In this document: positions 35,301 to 47,300 of the stretch, in pieces | Layout of the letters: every line of letters starts with the position of its first letter | How positions within the stretch are numbered: position 1 is the first letter of the stretch | Origin: Oncomelania hupensis | Taxonomy: Eukaryota > Mollusca > Gastropoda > Littorinimorpha > Pomatiopsidae | NCBI GenBank assembly: GCA_036898135.1 | Contig: CM072513.1 | Location: 34,174,634 to 34,238,633 of the forward strand | Reading direction: 5' to 3' | Length of the DNA stretch: 64,000 nucleotides | Made by a program: the position numbers and the translations under genes | Notes under the pieces: generated by a model | What the model saw: only the letters and a program-made list of their open reading frames with translations | Database searches by the model: none | Told to the model about the DNA's origin: nothing

Positions 35301-38300
35301 GATCCTGGAGAGGACTTCCTGTTGGGACCCATTGTCTGATACACTGACTCCTAAATATTTGAAGCTATGCACTGTGTTGAGGGATTGGCCTTGGACTTTG
35401 ATGTCCGTGTTGATGCCATGGAAGTGATAAATAGGCTGCTTATAAATGCATTTGTTTGTTATGAAAAAAGCTATGCAAAACCTGTCCTAACACAAAAATA
35501 GAATTCAAATTCTTGATTTGTTAATAAAAACAACAACAACAACAACAAAAATCTATGCGAACAGTCTGAATGCTATAAAAGTTAAGAGTATTAAATTAAC
35601 TACTAGGCTTTAAGAAAATACTCCCTATTCGAAATATCAGTGCCAGTTTTGAGACAACTCCTTCCAGCTAGTGTGGCTTTGACATTGGTGCTGACCTATC
35701 CATTGTGAGGTCAATTTTTTTTTTTTAAAGAACAAAAAAAAGAAGATAAACATGACAACATCATGAATAGAAATAACAACTACAACATAATGAACATTCG
35801 TACTATGCAAGAAATTATGTTTGTAGAGTAATTAGCTCAACATTGAAAACCAAATTGGCTGCCATGTCGTCATGTTATATGTCATTTTAAACGGCAGAGA
35901 ATGCTCTTTATATATATATTTAGAGAGAGAGATATATTACTTGGCGGATGATTCACACATCTGTTTTTTACTTGGACCTAAAGTTGACCCATTCATTTTA
36001 ACTCAAGATCTTTTAATGATGAAATAAAATTAGTACGAAACTTGCGCTATGTTATAGCAAAGAGACTTAGCTTTCCATTGATGTAAGCCTTCTTCTGTTT
36101 GGTTGAAAAGCCCGTAGTTTTTACGGGAAGCCCCTAAATGAACTACTGAAACAGCAATGGCAAAAATTTTACCACTGCAATTTGTTTGCTAAATCGGATG
36201 TTAACTTGTGAGCAAACTCAACGATTTCATGCACAATCATGTACAAAGCATAGCACACACTGGTCAGTAGACAATTCATTTATTCAAACATATAATTTGT
36301 GAAGGTCTGTGTGCATTATTAGCAGATTAATTACACATACTGTACCATGACTCAACAAGTGCAATGTTTTGGCGTTGCTAGGTGATAGTGCCCTTTTAGC
36401 GGAAGCTGGCAAAAACAAATCCAACATAGAGTTGCTTCCCCTGCACCAAACCGTCCCGTGCCCCACGTGCCACAATACGCGTCTAAGCGCTCACGGCAAA
36501 GGACAGCACACCTCATTCCTTATTTGGCACTTGGTTAGAGTGGTTGTGCCTATTGTAGCTCTCTTTTTGCTGGCTTACTGCGTTCGCCCGGTAGTTCGTT
36601 ATTGCTGCTGCCGGCGGAGTTGAAAGGTTTTCTCCATTTTGCTGGTTTAATATCCTATTACCGCAGCGATTCGTCGTGTTCCACCCCGTTGCTGCGTGTC
36701 TCTCCTTTGTCGTCTGTTCACGCTAGATAGGTCGGTTTACGGTCCCTTCTGTTGCTGTTAGCGCAGCTCCCGCTACGTCCGGGATTTCTTCCGTCCCCTC
36801 TTCTGCCGTCTTCACTACCGCTTTGCTTCGTTGGCTTCGCTGTTTGTCCACTCCTGCGCCCCCTTCTTCGTTGTCTTCTGCCTTTCAGGTCAGTAGAAGT
36901 GGTGGTGAAGAGGTGGGGAGTGGTGGTAGTGAGGTGAGAGGGGCTCCTTGGTCTTGCCAGAAGTGACCTTGGGGCCGTTTCTGGTCAAGGTTTCGACCAG
37001 AAACATATAAGTGGTCGCCCTAGTTTAGGACCACATAACATTTTCCAGCAGGGACGCTCCGGCACGGCCGGGCCAGCTACTTGCTGAAGCCGTTCCCTTC
37101 TGTTTCCTACGGGATTCAGACCGGGTCGGGACTTCTGGCTTATATAAGTGGTCGCCCTAGTTTAGGACCACATTAAATGTCCGGCAGGGACGCCCCGGCA
37201 CGGCCGGATAAGCTCCCTGCCGAAGCCTTCCCTTCTGTTTCCTGCGGGATTCAGACCGGGTCGGGCCTTCGGGCTAATGTCAAGCTTGGGTCACGTACAG
37301 CACTGCACGCAGTGTTACGTCCAGCTGCGACAAGGGGTGTGGCTTCCGGTTCGTCCGGTTTGTCCCTCATCTCCCCACTCCAGCCCTCATTGCTCTCCAC
37401 TTCCGTTTGCGGTCGTGGGACGGGGGCTCTAGTTTCCGGTACGGGGGGTACGGTACACCCGTCACCCTCTTCCTTTTCCGGTTTGGATTCTCCCCCTCAT
37501 CCTCCTTTGTACTCCACTTCCGCTTCCGGTCGTGGGGCGGGGGATCTGGTTTCCGGTACGGGGGGTACGGTACACCCGTCACCCTCTTCCTTTTCCGGTT
37601 TGGATTCTCCTTCTCATCCTCCTTTGTACTCCACTTCCGCTTGCGGTCGTGGGGCGGGGGCTCCGGTTTCCGGATCGGGGGGTACGGTTTGCCCGTGGCC
37701 CCCTTCCGTTTCCGGTTTGGGTCAAGCTTACCCTGTTCACCCCTTCGACCTCTGTCACTTCCGGTTTCGGTTGTGGGTCGGGGGTACTGGTTTCCGGTGC
37801 TGTTGGTTCGATTTTTTCGTTACCTTCCTCCGGATTACATGCGAACGCCGCTTTGCCTTTGTACGCGCCGCCTTCTGGTGGGGATGGGGCACTCTTGGTT
37901 CCTCCTACCCTAGTTCCTGATTTCTCGGGTGCTGGGGCGTTCTATCCGGCCCTTAACCCTGAGGCTCTTTTTAGAGAGGCGGTTCAACACGCTGCGGCTT
38001 TTTGTCCTCAGGTGGTGGAGGAGGTTTCGGTGCCCCTACCACACCTCCATTCCTTCCTAGGCGGGACTCTTGCTTCTGCCGAGTCTGATGAGGCTTGCCT
38101 TGTATTCAGGGAGTCTCCTAGTGTTAAACGTTTTGTGGATTGGGCCTTTTCTACGGCTAGAGGACTTAAAGAGGGCGAGGCCCCTTCCTCTTCGTTTGAG
38201 GAAGTCCCTCGGTTCCCTAGAGCTTCCGCTGTGGGCTCTTTTTTGAGTTTGTCTTCATTGACCGGTGTTCCCGGGAGGTTCCTCTCTCGGTCTTTTCTTC

Positions 38301-41300
38301 CGAAGTCATCGCTCCCGGTTTCCCAGGATGATCTTGCTCTTTTGGGGGGCCTCAAGCCTTTGCCTCCTTCATCGATTCCTGTTCCAGTCGGTGGTCTGGC
38401 ACAGATAGAGGAGGCTATTGTTAGGTCACTTGAGTATGCTTCTCTCGCTGACGCACTTTCTGCTGCGCTGTCTTCTGCTTTTCTTTCTGGGCACGTTTTC
38501 TGCGAGGAGGGTTCGTTGATTTCGGTGAGGTCCTTGTTGCAGGCCCTCTGTACCTCCATCGTTCTGGGTTGCGAATCGCAGGCTATTGCCTATGTCAACC
38601 TGCTTCTTGCGCGTCGTGACGCTTTTCTTCAGTCCGCGTCTCCGTTGCCTCCGCTCTTGTCCTCCTCGCTTCGGGTGGGACCCTTGGTACCCGACTCTCT
38701 GTTTGGTCCTTATGTTCGCACAGCTGTTCGCGAGGAGTCGGACCGGTCCCAGTCGGTTGGTTTCGCCTTCTGGGCTCGAGACACCCCTTCGGCCCCGCCT
38801 TTCTTTCCTGACAGGTGTCGAGATCGCTCGGTCCGTGGTCTCTCTCCTCGGGGTGGGCCGTGTGGTACTTCCTCTTCCCGTGGCAGGGTTGAGGTAGGCC
38901 GTGGGCGTTTACGCAGTGGCGCGTTTTCCACCAGTCCTATCCCTGCCTGTCCACCCCTAGGTGTTCTACCCCTCCGGGCAGGTGGCTTGGCTCGTCAGTT
39001 TCATGCTTGGCTCGGCCTCCCCTCTGCTAGCAGTTGGGTTCTAGAGGTGATTCGGTCGGGGTTCAAACTTCAGTGGGGTTCCTCTCGGCCCCCTCTTCGT
39101 CGCTCCCCGCCTTTGTTTCGCCCCCTGTCTCCTCCTGAGGCTCAGGCGATTCTCGATGCGGAGGTCATAGCCCTTCTCCAGAAGGGCGCTATAGAGGAGG
39201 TCCTTTGCCCTCACTCCCCGGGGTTTTACGGCCGCCTCTTCGTTGTCCCGAAGGCATCCGGCGGTTGGCGCCCGGTGCTCGATCTTTCCTCGTTGAACAA
39301 GTTTCTTCGCCGCATTCGTTTCCGCATGGAAACTCCCGCTGCGGTGCGTATGTCTCTGCGCCCGGGGGATTGGGCTACCTCTATCGATCTTTCTGACGCC
39401 TATTTCCATGTGTCTATTCATCCTCTTCACAGGCGTTGGATGCGTTTCGTCTGGAGAGATCGGGTTTTTCATTTCAAAGCCCTTCCCTTTGGTTTGTCTC
39501 TCAGTCCTTGGGTTTTCACAAGGATTGTCAAAGAACTTGCTGCCGTAGTCCGCGGACTCGGGGTGCGGTTCTCTGCTTATCTTGATGACTGGTTGGTCAA
39601 GGCTAGTTCTCACGATCTCTGTCTTGTGCACACCAGGCTCGTTCTCCTTTGGGCTCGGCGCTTGGGGTTCTCTATGAACCCTCTCAAATCTGAGTTGTCT
39701 CCATCTCAGGTTTTCAACTACCTGGGAATGTCGTTCGACACTCGCGATTGGTCGGTCCGCCCTTTGGCTCGTCGGGTGCAGAAGCTTCAGTCCCTTCTGC
39801 TACTTTTGGAGAGTCAGGATTTCGTGTCAGCCAGATTTATGGCCTCTCTTTTGGGGTCGTTTGAGTCTATGGTTCCTCTGGTTCCCCTCGCGGGAGTTCG
39901 CAAGCGGCCGATTCAACGTTGGCTTTCTTCCCGTTGGAGTCAGTCCAGCGATTCCTGGGACGCTCTTTTTCCGGTCACGGCGGACCTTCGCGCTTCTCTG
40001 CTTCCTTGGCGGAATGTTGAGTGGCTTTCTTCGGGGGTGCCTATCTCCCCTCCGCTTCCGGTGGCCGAAATCTTCACGGATGCGTCTTTGGTCGGTTGGG
40101 GTGCGCATACTGGCAGCCTTTCAGCCCACGGTTTTTGGTCTCAGGACCAGCTGTCTTGGCATATCAGTCGCCTGGAGATGGAAGCCGTTTGCCTGGCTCT
40201 TCATCGTTTTCTTCCCTCCCTGCCTCGGGGCCTCTTGCTCGTTCGCTCCGACAGTACCACTGTGGTTTCTCTCATCAACCACTTCGGGGGTACCCATTCC
40301 CCTGCTCTCTCCATGATGGTGGAGAGCCTCCTTTTGTGGTTAGCTGATTTCGGTTGTACGCTTGTGGCCAAGCATGTCAGCGGCTCTGTCAATGTCTTGG
40401 CCGATCTTCTGAGTCGCCCTCATTGTGTGGTCCACACGGAATGGACGCTGTCCCACTCTGTTCTTCAACCAGTTTGGGCGGCGTGGTTTAAACCTCTGAT
40501 TGATCTTTTTGCCACTCGTTACTCTTCCAGGCTACCCCTGTTTGTGTCGCCGGTCACAGATTGCCTGGCTTGGGCGGTGGACGCGTTGTCCATTTCTTGG
40601 GAGGGGTTGGAGGCTTATGCCTTCCCTCCATTCCCCCTCCTTCCGCGGGTTCTCAGGAAAGCTGAAGAGGAGTCCCCTTCTCTCATTCTCGTGGCTCCCT
40701 TTTGGCCAGCTCAGCCCTGGTTCCCCGATCTCCTTCGTCTTTCCCAGGGGCGGTGCATTCCTCTCGCTCTCGGGGCGCGATCGCTTCTGCAGCCTCGATC
40801 CGGGATTCCACACGGCAATCCAAGCGTTCTCCGTCTTCACGCTTGGCTGTTGTCCGGCCTTCTATAGGGGCTTTCTGGGCTTCAGGAGACCTCGGCCGGT
40901 TCCAGCTTGCTTCCTGTTTCTGTCCTGCCATACTCGAGAGGATGGCTTCTTGGAGTCGGTTCTGTGGTCATGGCCCTACAGTCCCGGTCCTCTTCTCCAG
41001 CCTGTTCACGGTAAGTTTGTTTCAGATAAAGTTGCTTCCCTCCGTCCTTTTCGTGCTAATCTGCACTTGTTGAGTCATGGTACAGTATGTGTAATTAATA
41101 TTAAAATTTTATCTCTAAATTTATTATTAATAAGCATACTTACCATGACTCAATTTAATGTCCCTCCCACCTCCCCGCAGTTCCAAATAAGAAATGAGGT
41201 GTGCTGTCCTTTGCCGTGAGCGCTTAGACGCGTATTGTGGCACGTGGGGCACGGGACGGTTTGGTGCAGGGGAAGCAACTCTATGTTGGATTTGTTTTTG

Positions 41301-44300
41301 CCAGCTTCCGCTAAAAGGGCACTATCACCTAGCAACGCCAAAACATTGCACTTGTTGAGTCATGGTAAGTATGCTTATTAATAATAAATTTAGAGATAAA
41401 ATTTTAATATTAATACTATTTTGAAAATGGGCAGTATCTGCAGTTTTAAGCAGTTGTTCCTGCTGTGTTCATAGTGTTCATATAAATTATATCCACCCAG
41501 AAGTGGAGTCTTAACTCTTGTCTTTTTCTTTTATTCCTCTTCTTTTTGATTAAGTCGGTTTCTTGACCTTTGTATTTTATGTCCTGATTTTTCCTCTGAG
41601 TGTATTTATTGTTTATTTTCTTCTTTTTATTTACCAGGAATTCACAGGGCACAGCACAGAAGTGTTCAGGTTATTGCCAGTAGTGCCACAATCTGCCACT
41701 AACGGCGTTGTTGACCCATTTGAGTGTTCTTATTTCTTGTCTGCTGCAGAGGACAACAATGTTATCAACGCCTGGTGAGTAAATGGAGTGATTGTTTATA
41801 TTCCAGACCTGCTTACCCGTCCGTATTTCGCCGTATTGTCCCGATATTTTGACCTCGAGTACGCTGTTACGATCTCTTTTAAAAAAATACAAAAATCGAC
41901 CAAAAATTTTTTTTTTATATTTTTTTTTATTTTTTTACAAATTTTGGTAAAAAGTACACTTAACGTACGGCCCCTTGAAATCCTTGAAATCCCTTGAAAA
42001 TTGAGGGGACCCTTGAGACCCTTGAAAAACCCTTGAAAATCAGCGAAATATCGGCTTCCCCTTGAAAACCCCTTGAAAATTACCATTGTGAAATCGCTTG
42101 CCTATCTAACAACTTTTTTTTTAACAAGTTTTTTTTTTTTTAAAAGAAAGAAAACAACCCTTGTTTAAATAAAACGATTTTCTACCGATCGTCGATGCCG
42201 GTTACAATGGTCGTAATTGGTCGTCTGCTAACAAGGGACATAACTCTAATTATTGCTATGCGAACTTCTTGTTTCCGGTAAAAACTTCCGCTGTTTCGCC
42301 TGTTTGATTTTCTGTCTTCGTTGCTGAAAATGCCGAAGGGCAGTTGCGTTTTTCAAAAGTCATGGCTGACGAAGGAGGAGTTCAGCTTTTGGATAAAGGA
42401 GGTGGAAGACAAGCATGCATTTTATTGCAAATTGTGCAAAAAAAATGTCGATGTTCGTGCAATGGGAGAGGCGGCTGTAGTAAGCCACACGAAAGGAAAA
42501 AAGCACATGGAACTTCAGAAAGCAAGCAAACCTGTTGTAAAGCTTGCAGAATTCGTGTCTGCAAGTGCAAGTACATCTTTGCAGACAGCTGCCACACCAG
42601 CAAACAAACAATGCCAGCCTAGCATCCCCACATCAATTTCGGGGACCGAAGTGCTTGAAGCTGAAGTATTGTGGACCATCCACCTTGTGAACAGTCACCA
42701 TAGTTTCAGATCAGCTCAGGACAATGCGTTTTTATTTTCAAAAATGTTTAAGCAGTCACCAGTTGCACTCAACTACAAGTGTGGAGAGACAAAAAAGTAG
42801 ATACTTGGCAACCTTGAAAACCCCTTGAAAACCCCTTGAATTTTTTTACTGCCAGTAAGTGGGAACCCTGTTAACCGGAAGCGGAAGCTAAACAAATTGC
42901 GCCAGAGAACTATAACTCATTCGAGTCATTGAATAGCATTGTGTTTTTCAAGTGTATACTCTGCAAATATTTAATTGTCATGGAGAAAAGAATTCATGAA
43001 ACAACAGATGATGATTCAGATGTTGAGGTGGCGAGTTCATCCAAGCGTGTTTGTGTGAAACGAAAACAGACATTTCTGGTTTCTTATTAAAAAATTGGCC
43101 TTGTTTGGTAGCTGATGAAGACCTGCTGGTTGGTGATAAGGCAAGGAAAATGCTTGACAGTCCCAAAGACTACAACCTAAAATCTGAACGTATTGCAAAG
43201 TTCTATGCTTCAGTGCGTGCATACTTTGAGGAAACTTGCAGCTATCTTCTCCTGAAACTGCCCCTCACTGACCCTTTGCTCCAGCACTGCAGAATCATAT
43301 GTCCTTCAGTTCAGTTGACTGCATCTTCCCAAGATCTACGCTTTTTTGTGAAGCGATTCCCTGCACTCTTTCCACCAAATACAACATCTGAACAAATCAG
43401 GAGCAATTCTCCGAGTATCAGTCAACTGATGTCAAGGGATTGGTGGTCCCAGCTATGCAGGTGGACGAATTTTGGGTGCAGGTCAGCAAAAACACCCTTA
43501 GCTTTTGTAACTGTGCCAGTTCATGCTGGGACTCTGCACCATCCCACACAACAGTGCTGCTTGTGAGAGCGTGTTTAGTTGCGTACGTAAAACGTCCACT
43601 GACAGTTGGTCCAGTATGGGCAAAGATGCTGTTGACTCACTGATGGTAGGTATGTTCAGACCTGAAAGCTCTTTCACAAAAAAAGAACTGCAGCAACTGA
43701 AAAGTGCATACATGCTTTTTTTAAAATTAAATACAAGTAGATCATTATCACATATTATGTTGATGGGGTGGCCTAACACTTTTGCATTGTTTTTCAATTA
43801 AGCACCCTAATTTTTAAACAATAAATTTATTGAACAGTGTACCGTTTCTTGATTTATTTTACGTGTGTAATAATATATGAAAATTTAGCTAAGAGCAAAT
43901 TATGATGAATAATGACAATAAGTTTACACAGTTCTATATTTTTATTTATTTATTATCATTATTTTGGTTCACGTAAAATAACGACAGTTTATATAAATAC
44001 CGAAAGTCAAAATCTGGTCATGATTTCCAAAATCTGGTTTTGAAGTGCCTGGAGTACTGACAAAAAAATTTTGAGGTAAGCAGGTCTGATATTCTATGGA
44101 AAGAGACCGCTGTAAAATTATGAATATAACATAATTTGCTTTTTTGTTTGATAATCCATGACCTGGCTACTGTTCTCTAACTTTAGCCCTAAACATAGCA
44201 GTAACATTGTGGATGATGCAACTCATTGATAATTTTTGTGGGGAGCTGAAGTGGATCTTTATTCCTTCTGTTTTCATTCATTGTTTTGTTGTTCAGTAAT

Positions 44301-47300
44301 TATAATTATTGTTTGCTTTTTTTTCTCCCTCTAGGAACTGTGATCCAGATTCAAAAGAGGAAAATGCCATCACATCATTCTCTGTCAAAGATTCACCAAA
44401 AGATATGAGCTTGAAGCTTTCTAGTGACAAGGTGAGATTTGCATTTTACAAACATGTCATCTGTAGTCTTTGAGACTTGTCATTATGCCATATGGGGAAC
44501 ACATTGGAGTGGGCTTGTCTTTAGTATCTTCTCTTCTACATCAACATTTTACACATTTATTTTAGATGTTTTAGAATTGAGGTAAATTTGTAAACTCTTA
44601 ATTATTAGGCGATTAATGTAAGTCTGGTTATAATCATGTAATGAGATATAGGGTATGTTAGAACAACTTCTTTGTCATTCTTTTGTTTCTTTAGTTGAAT
44701 TAGGTCTTGTTTTCTCCTGTCTTGACAGCCAGACAATTTGGAGTATTGTTCTGTGTTGTAAAAGGCAGGGAGAGCAAATCAACCAGGAACTGAAGCAGGT
44801 TGGTGTGTTGAGTACATGAGCCTGTTCAAAATCCTTGGGACAGTTTTACAATTGCCTAGACAATTTCTTTCTTTCTTTCTGCTAAATGCATGTGTATCTT
44901 GTGTTGATGCATAAGATTTTTTTTTTTTTTAATGTAAAATTGTTGGGATGTTGTGGCATGTTTTCTTTTTTAAATATATATGTTGCAGTGTACCTTATCT
45001 TTCTCTAAACCAAAGTTTCACGTTGTCGATTTAGTTTTTATTTGTGTTACATATCTTTAGAGTATTGTTATTTTTACATTCTGTTTTATTTCTAGGTTTT
45101 GACCTTGGCTATTCTGACAGCAAAGGGCAAAGTGCTGGTTTTTGAGCACACGTTGAATGGGTAAGATTTTTGTTTAAGACTTGTTCAGTTTGTAAGGAAT
45201 GATGTTTTCTGCTATAAGGAAAATAAATAGTCTTGTAGGGTTGAATATGTGATGGTTATTGGTTATTTTACTTGGGCTTTCTACCCTTTTTAGAACAACT
45301 TACATTATTAAACTTTGCATGAGTGTGTGTACGCACTACAATACGATGTATTTCTGATGTCCCTCGGATCTGCATTGCCCCAAAGGTGCGATATTAAACT
45401 CTCAGATAAACGTCTCTGAAACTCATTGTGTTTATGGAGACCAACCAGCCTGTGAACATTGCTTGACAGTTCTGACAAAATATTTTGAGAATTAATGGGG
45501 AAGTTGTAAAAATGCTTGAAAATGCACAACTGCTTCCAAATCCAATGGAACCCTTTTTTATTTTGAGATTTGTCTATTTCTTATTTTATATTTTTTCCTA
45601 AAGTTTTTCTCACATGCAAATTTACCTCTTAGTTTCTTAAATCCAGTGGTCTGACATGTGTATGCATTAGGGTCTTGTTTTCAGCAAATTGAAGAAACCC
45701 CTTTATCCCAAGACAATAGTGCGCGCAGAAACTGCCAGTGCAAAGGAAGATGTGCCGATCATTGCTTCTACTCCTGTCGACAAAGCTGCGCCACAGCTTT
45801 TGGTTGCCTATGGATCTACGTTCAAACCTACGTTTGAATCTGTTGTAAGTCTTTTTTTTCCTCACCCTACATGTTTGTCTATCTCTCCCCTCGTTCTTTC
45901 CATTCCTCCTTTCTTTCTGTATATATTAAATGTTTACTTCTTATTGTGTAAACCTGCTTGTTCCCATGTTATTTATCAAAGTTTTTTATTGCTTTTTATT
46001 ATTGCAGGCTTTAGATCCCAGCAAGCCTGAGATCGTGTTGACTGTGTCTGGTTCTGCGAAGAAAACCACCTCCGGGAATGAATTTTCTACAGTGAGTATA
46101 GTCCATTATGCATTGTTTGCCTTCCTGTTCACTATTTGTGTAAGTACTAGGTATGTGCTGTGTTACTATTAAAATAAAATTAAATCGTTGCTACTAGAGA
46201 TTTTGCTGTTGTAGTATTCAAATGCCTGCATATTGCATTAGCATTTACTTTGTCCTTAATTGTTTTAGACTACAGATATTTTTCAAAATTAATGTTATTG
46301 ATTCCATTATTATAAAACATACTTTAAAAAAAAATGGTGACGGATTTTGTCATTTTCCAGAAGTAACTGCCCTTTTGTTTCTCATTATTGGTTTGGTAAT
46401 ACTGTCTTTCCTACTTATTCAACACTTTCGTGTTATTTCAGGTTAAGACACCAGACATTTCTGGTGGCACCGTAGTGTATCCAAGTCAAATGTTGCCACA
46501 GAGTCCTGGCAAGACAGGTTCAAAAAGAAAAAGGAAACAGTCTGCATCTGAGGTATGTATCACTTTTTGTTAACTCACTCTGCCTCCACTTCTGTTTAGT
46601 TTTTTTGCATTGTGTTACCCGTGAATGCTAGTCACCACTACAATCCCAGTTGTGTGTTGTTGTTTTGTTTGTTTTTTTGTGGTTTTTTTAGGGGGGTGGG
46701 GGGAGGGGGGGGGAGGAATTTTTAAGGGCCATGCATGTGTGACAAGATTGCATTGTCATTTGATTTGTGACGTTCTCAGGCCCACTCCTCCCCCCCCGCC
46801 CCCCCCCCCCCCCCCTCCCCTTGAGCTGGATTTTACTATATTTTAACCTTCCTCCATCTTTAAAACCCAGTCTTTTCGCAGCCTGATGGTTGTGGTACCA
46901 TTTCAGGTCGTTTTTGACAGGAACAATAAGTTTATGCACTGATGCTTATATATTTTACCATGTAAAAAAAAGTTCACTGGTGATTAGAGCATCTGTATAC
47001 GAGTGATTCTCCACTGTTGGTGACCCAAACCAGGAAAATGGTATAAATTTTCAAAATCCATGAAAACTTGTTTTAATGTGCTTGTTAGAAAGCTGGAATA
47101 CTGTAGTGTATGGAAATGTATTCAAAATACCAGTGGCAAGCGTACTTTAAAAGAAAATCAAGACCAAAGTAGCATTGATGTGAATGTGTGACTTCATGAC
47201 AGTGTGACACCAGTGTGTTAATACATCATTATTTTGAATGACCACATGAATCTAACATGTCTGTGGTGAAAGGTCTTAGGAAGCATGAATCATGTGATAA

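Larger units (their letters stand above)
36326..41414 (+). mobile_element. DIRS-like retrotransposon, 5.1 kb, with inverted terminal repeats and internal complementary region
   Basis: Inverted terminal repeats of 184 bp (36344-36527 and 41183-41366) differ at only about one base. Each end extends outward: 36326-36343 at the left, 41367-41414 at the right. Just inside the right repeat, 41063-41143 is the complement of the left outer end joined directly to the complement of the right outer end, the internal complementary region that defines DIRS elements. The interior is GC-rich, unlike the host, and encodes gag-like and RT-RNase H frames. A tyrosine recombinase, normally present in autonomous DIRS elements, is not visible. 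Located in WDR43 intron 4, sense orientation. Confidence 0.93.
41804..44088 (+). mobile_element. hAT-like element, 2.3 kb, decayed
   Basis: Inverted ends CAGACCTGCTTACC and GGTAAGCAGGTCTG are flanked by ATATTC on both sides (41798-41803 and 44089-44094). Inside are an N-terminal zinc-finger part and a C-terminal part of one hAT transposase, with the catalytic middle mostly gone. Located in WDR43 intron 5, 29 bp after the exon 5 donor. Confidence 0.87.

Noticed and set aside
39041..39631. 196-codon minus-strand frame inside the DIRS element
   Set aside because: It lies opposite the RT coding strand, is rich in Arg/Pro from GC-biased codons, and shows no domain; it is a shadow of the RT frame.
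40868..41062. Remnant of the DIRS tyrosine recombinase
   Set aside because: Frames here show no Arg...His-x-x-Arg...Tyr arrangement and the space is too short; nothing could be assigned.
45333..45478. Hammerhead ribozyme in hairpin repeat copy 1 (CTGATG word)
   Set aside because: The matching GAAA segment and three-stem layout are missing, and the other copies do not keep CTGATG.
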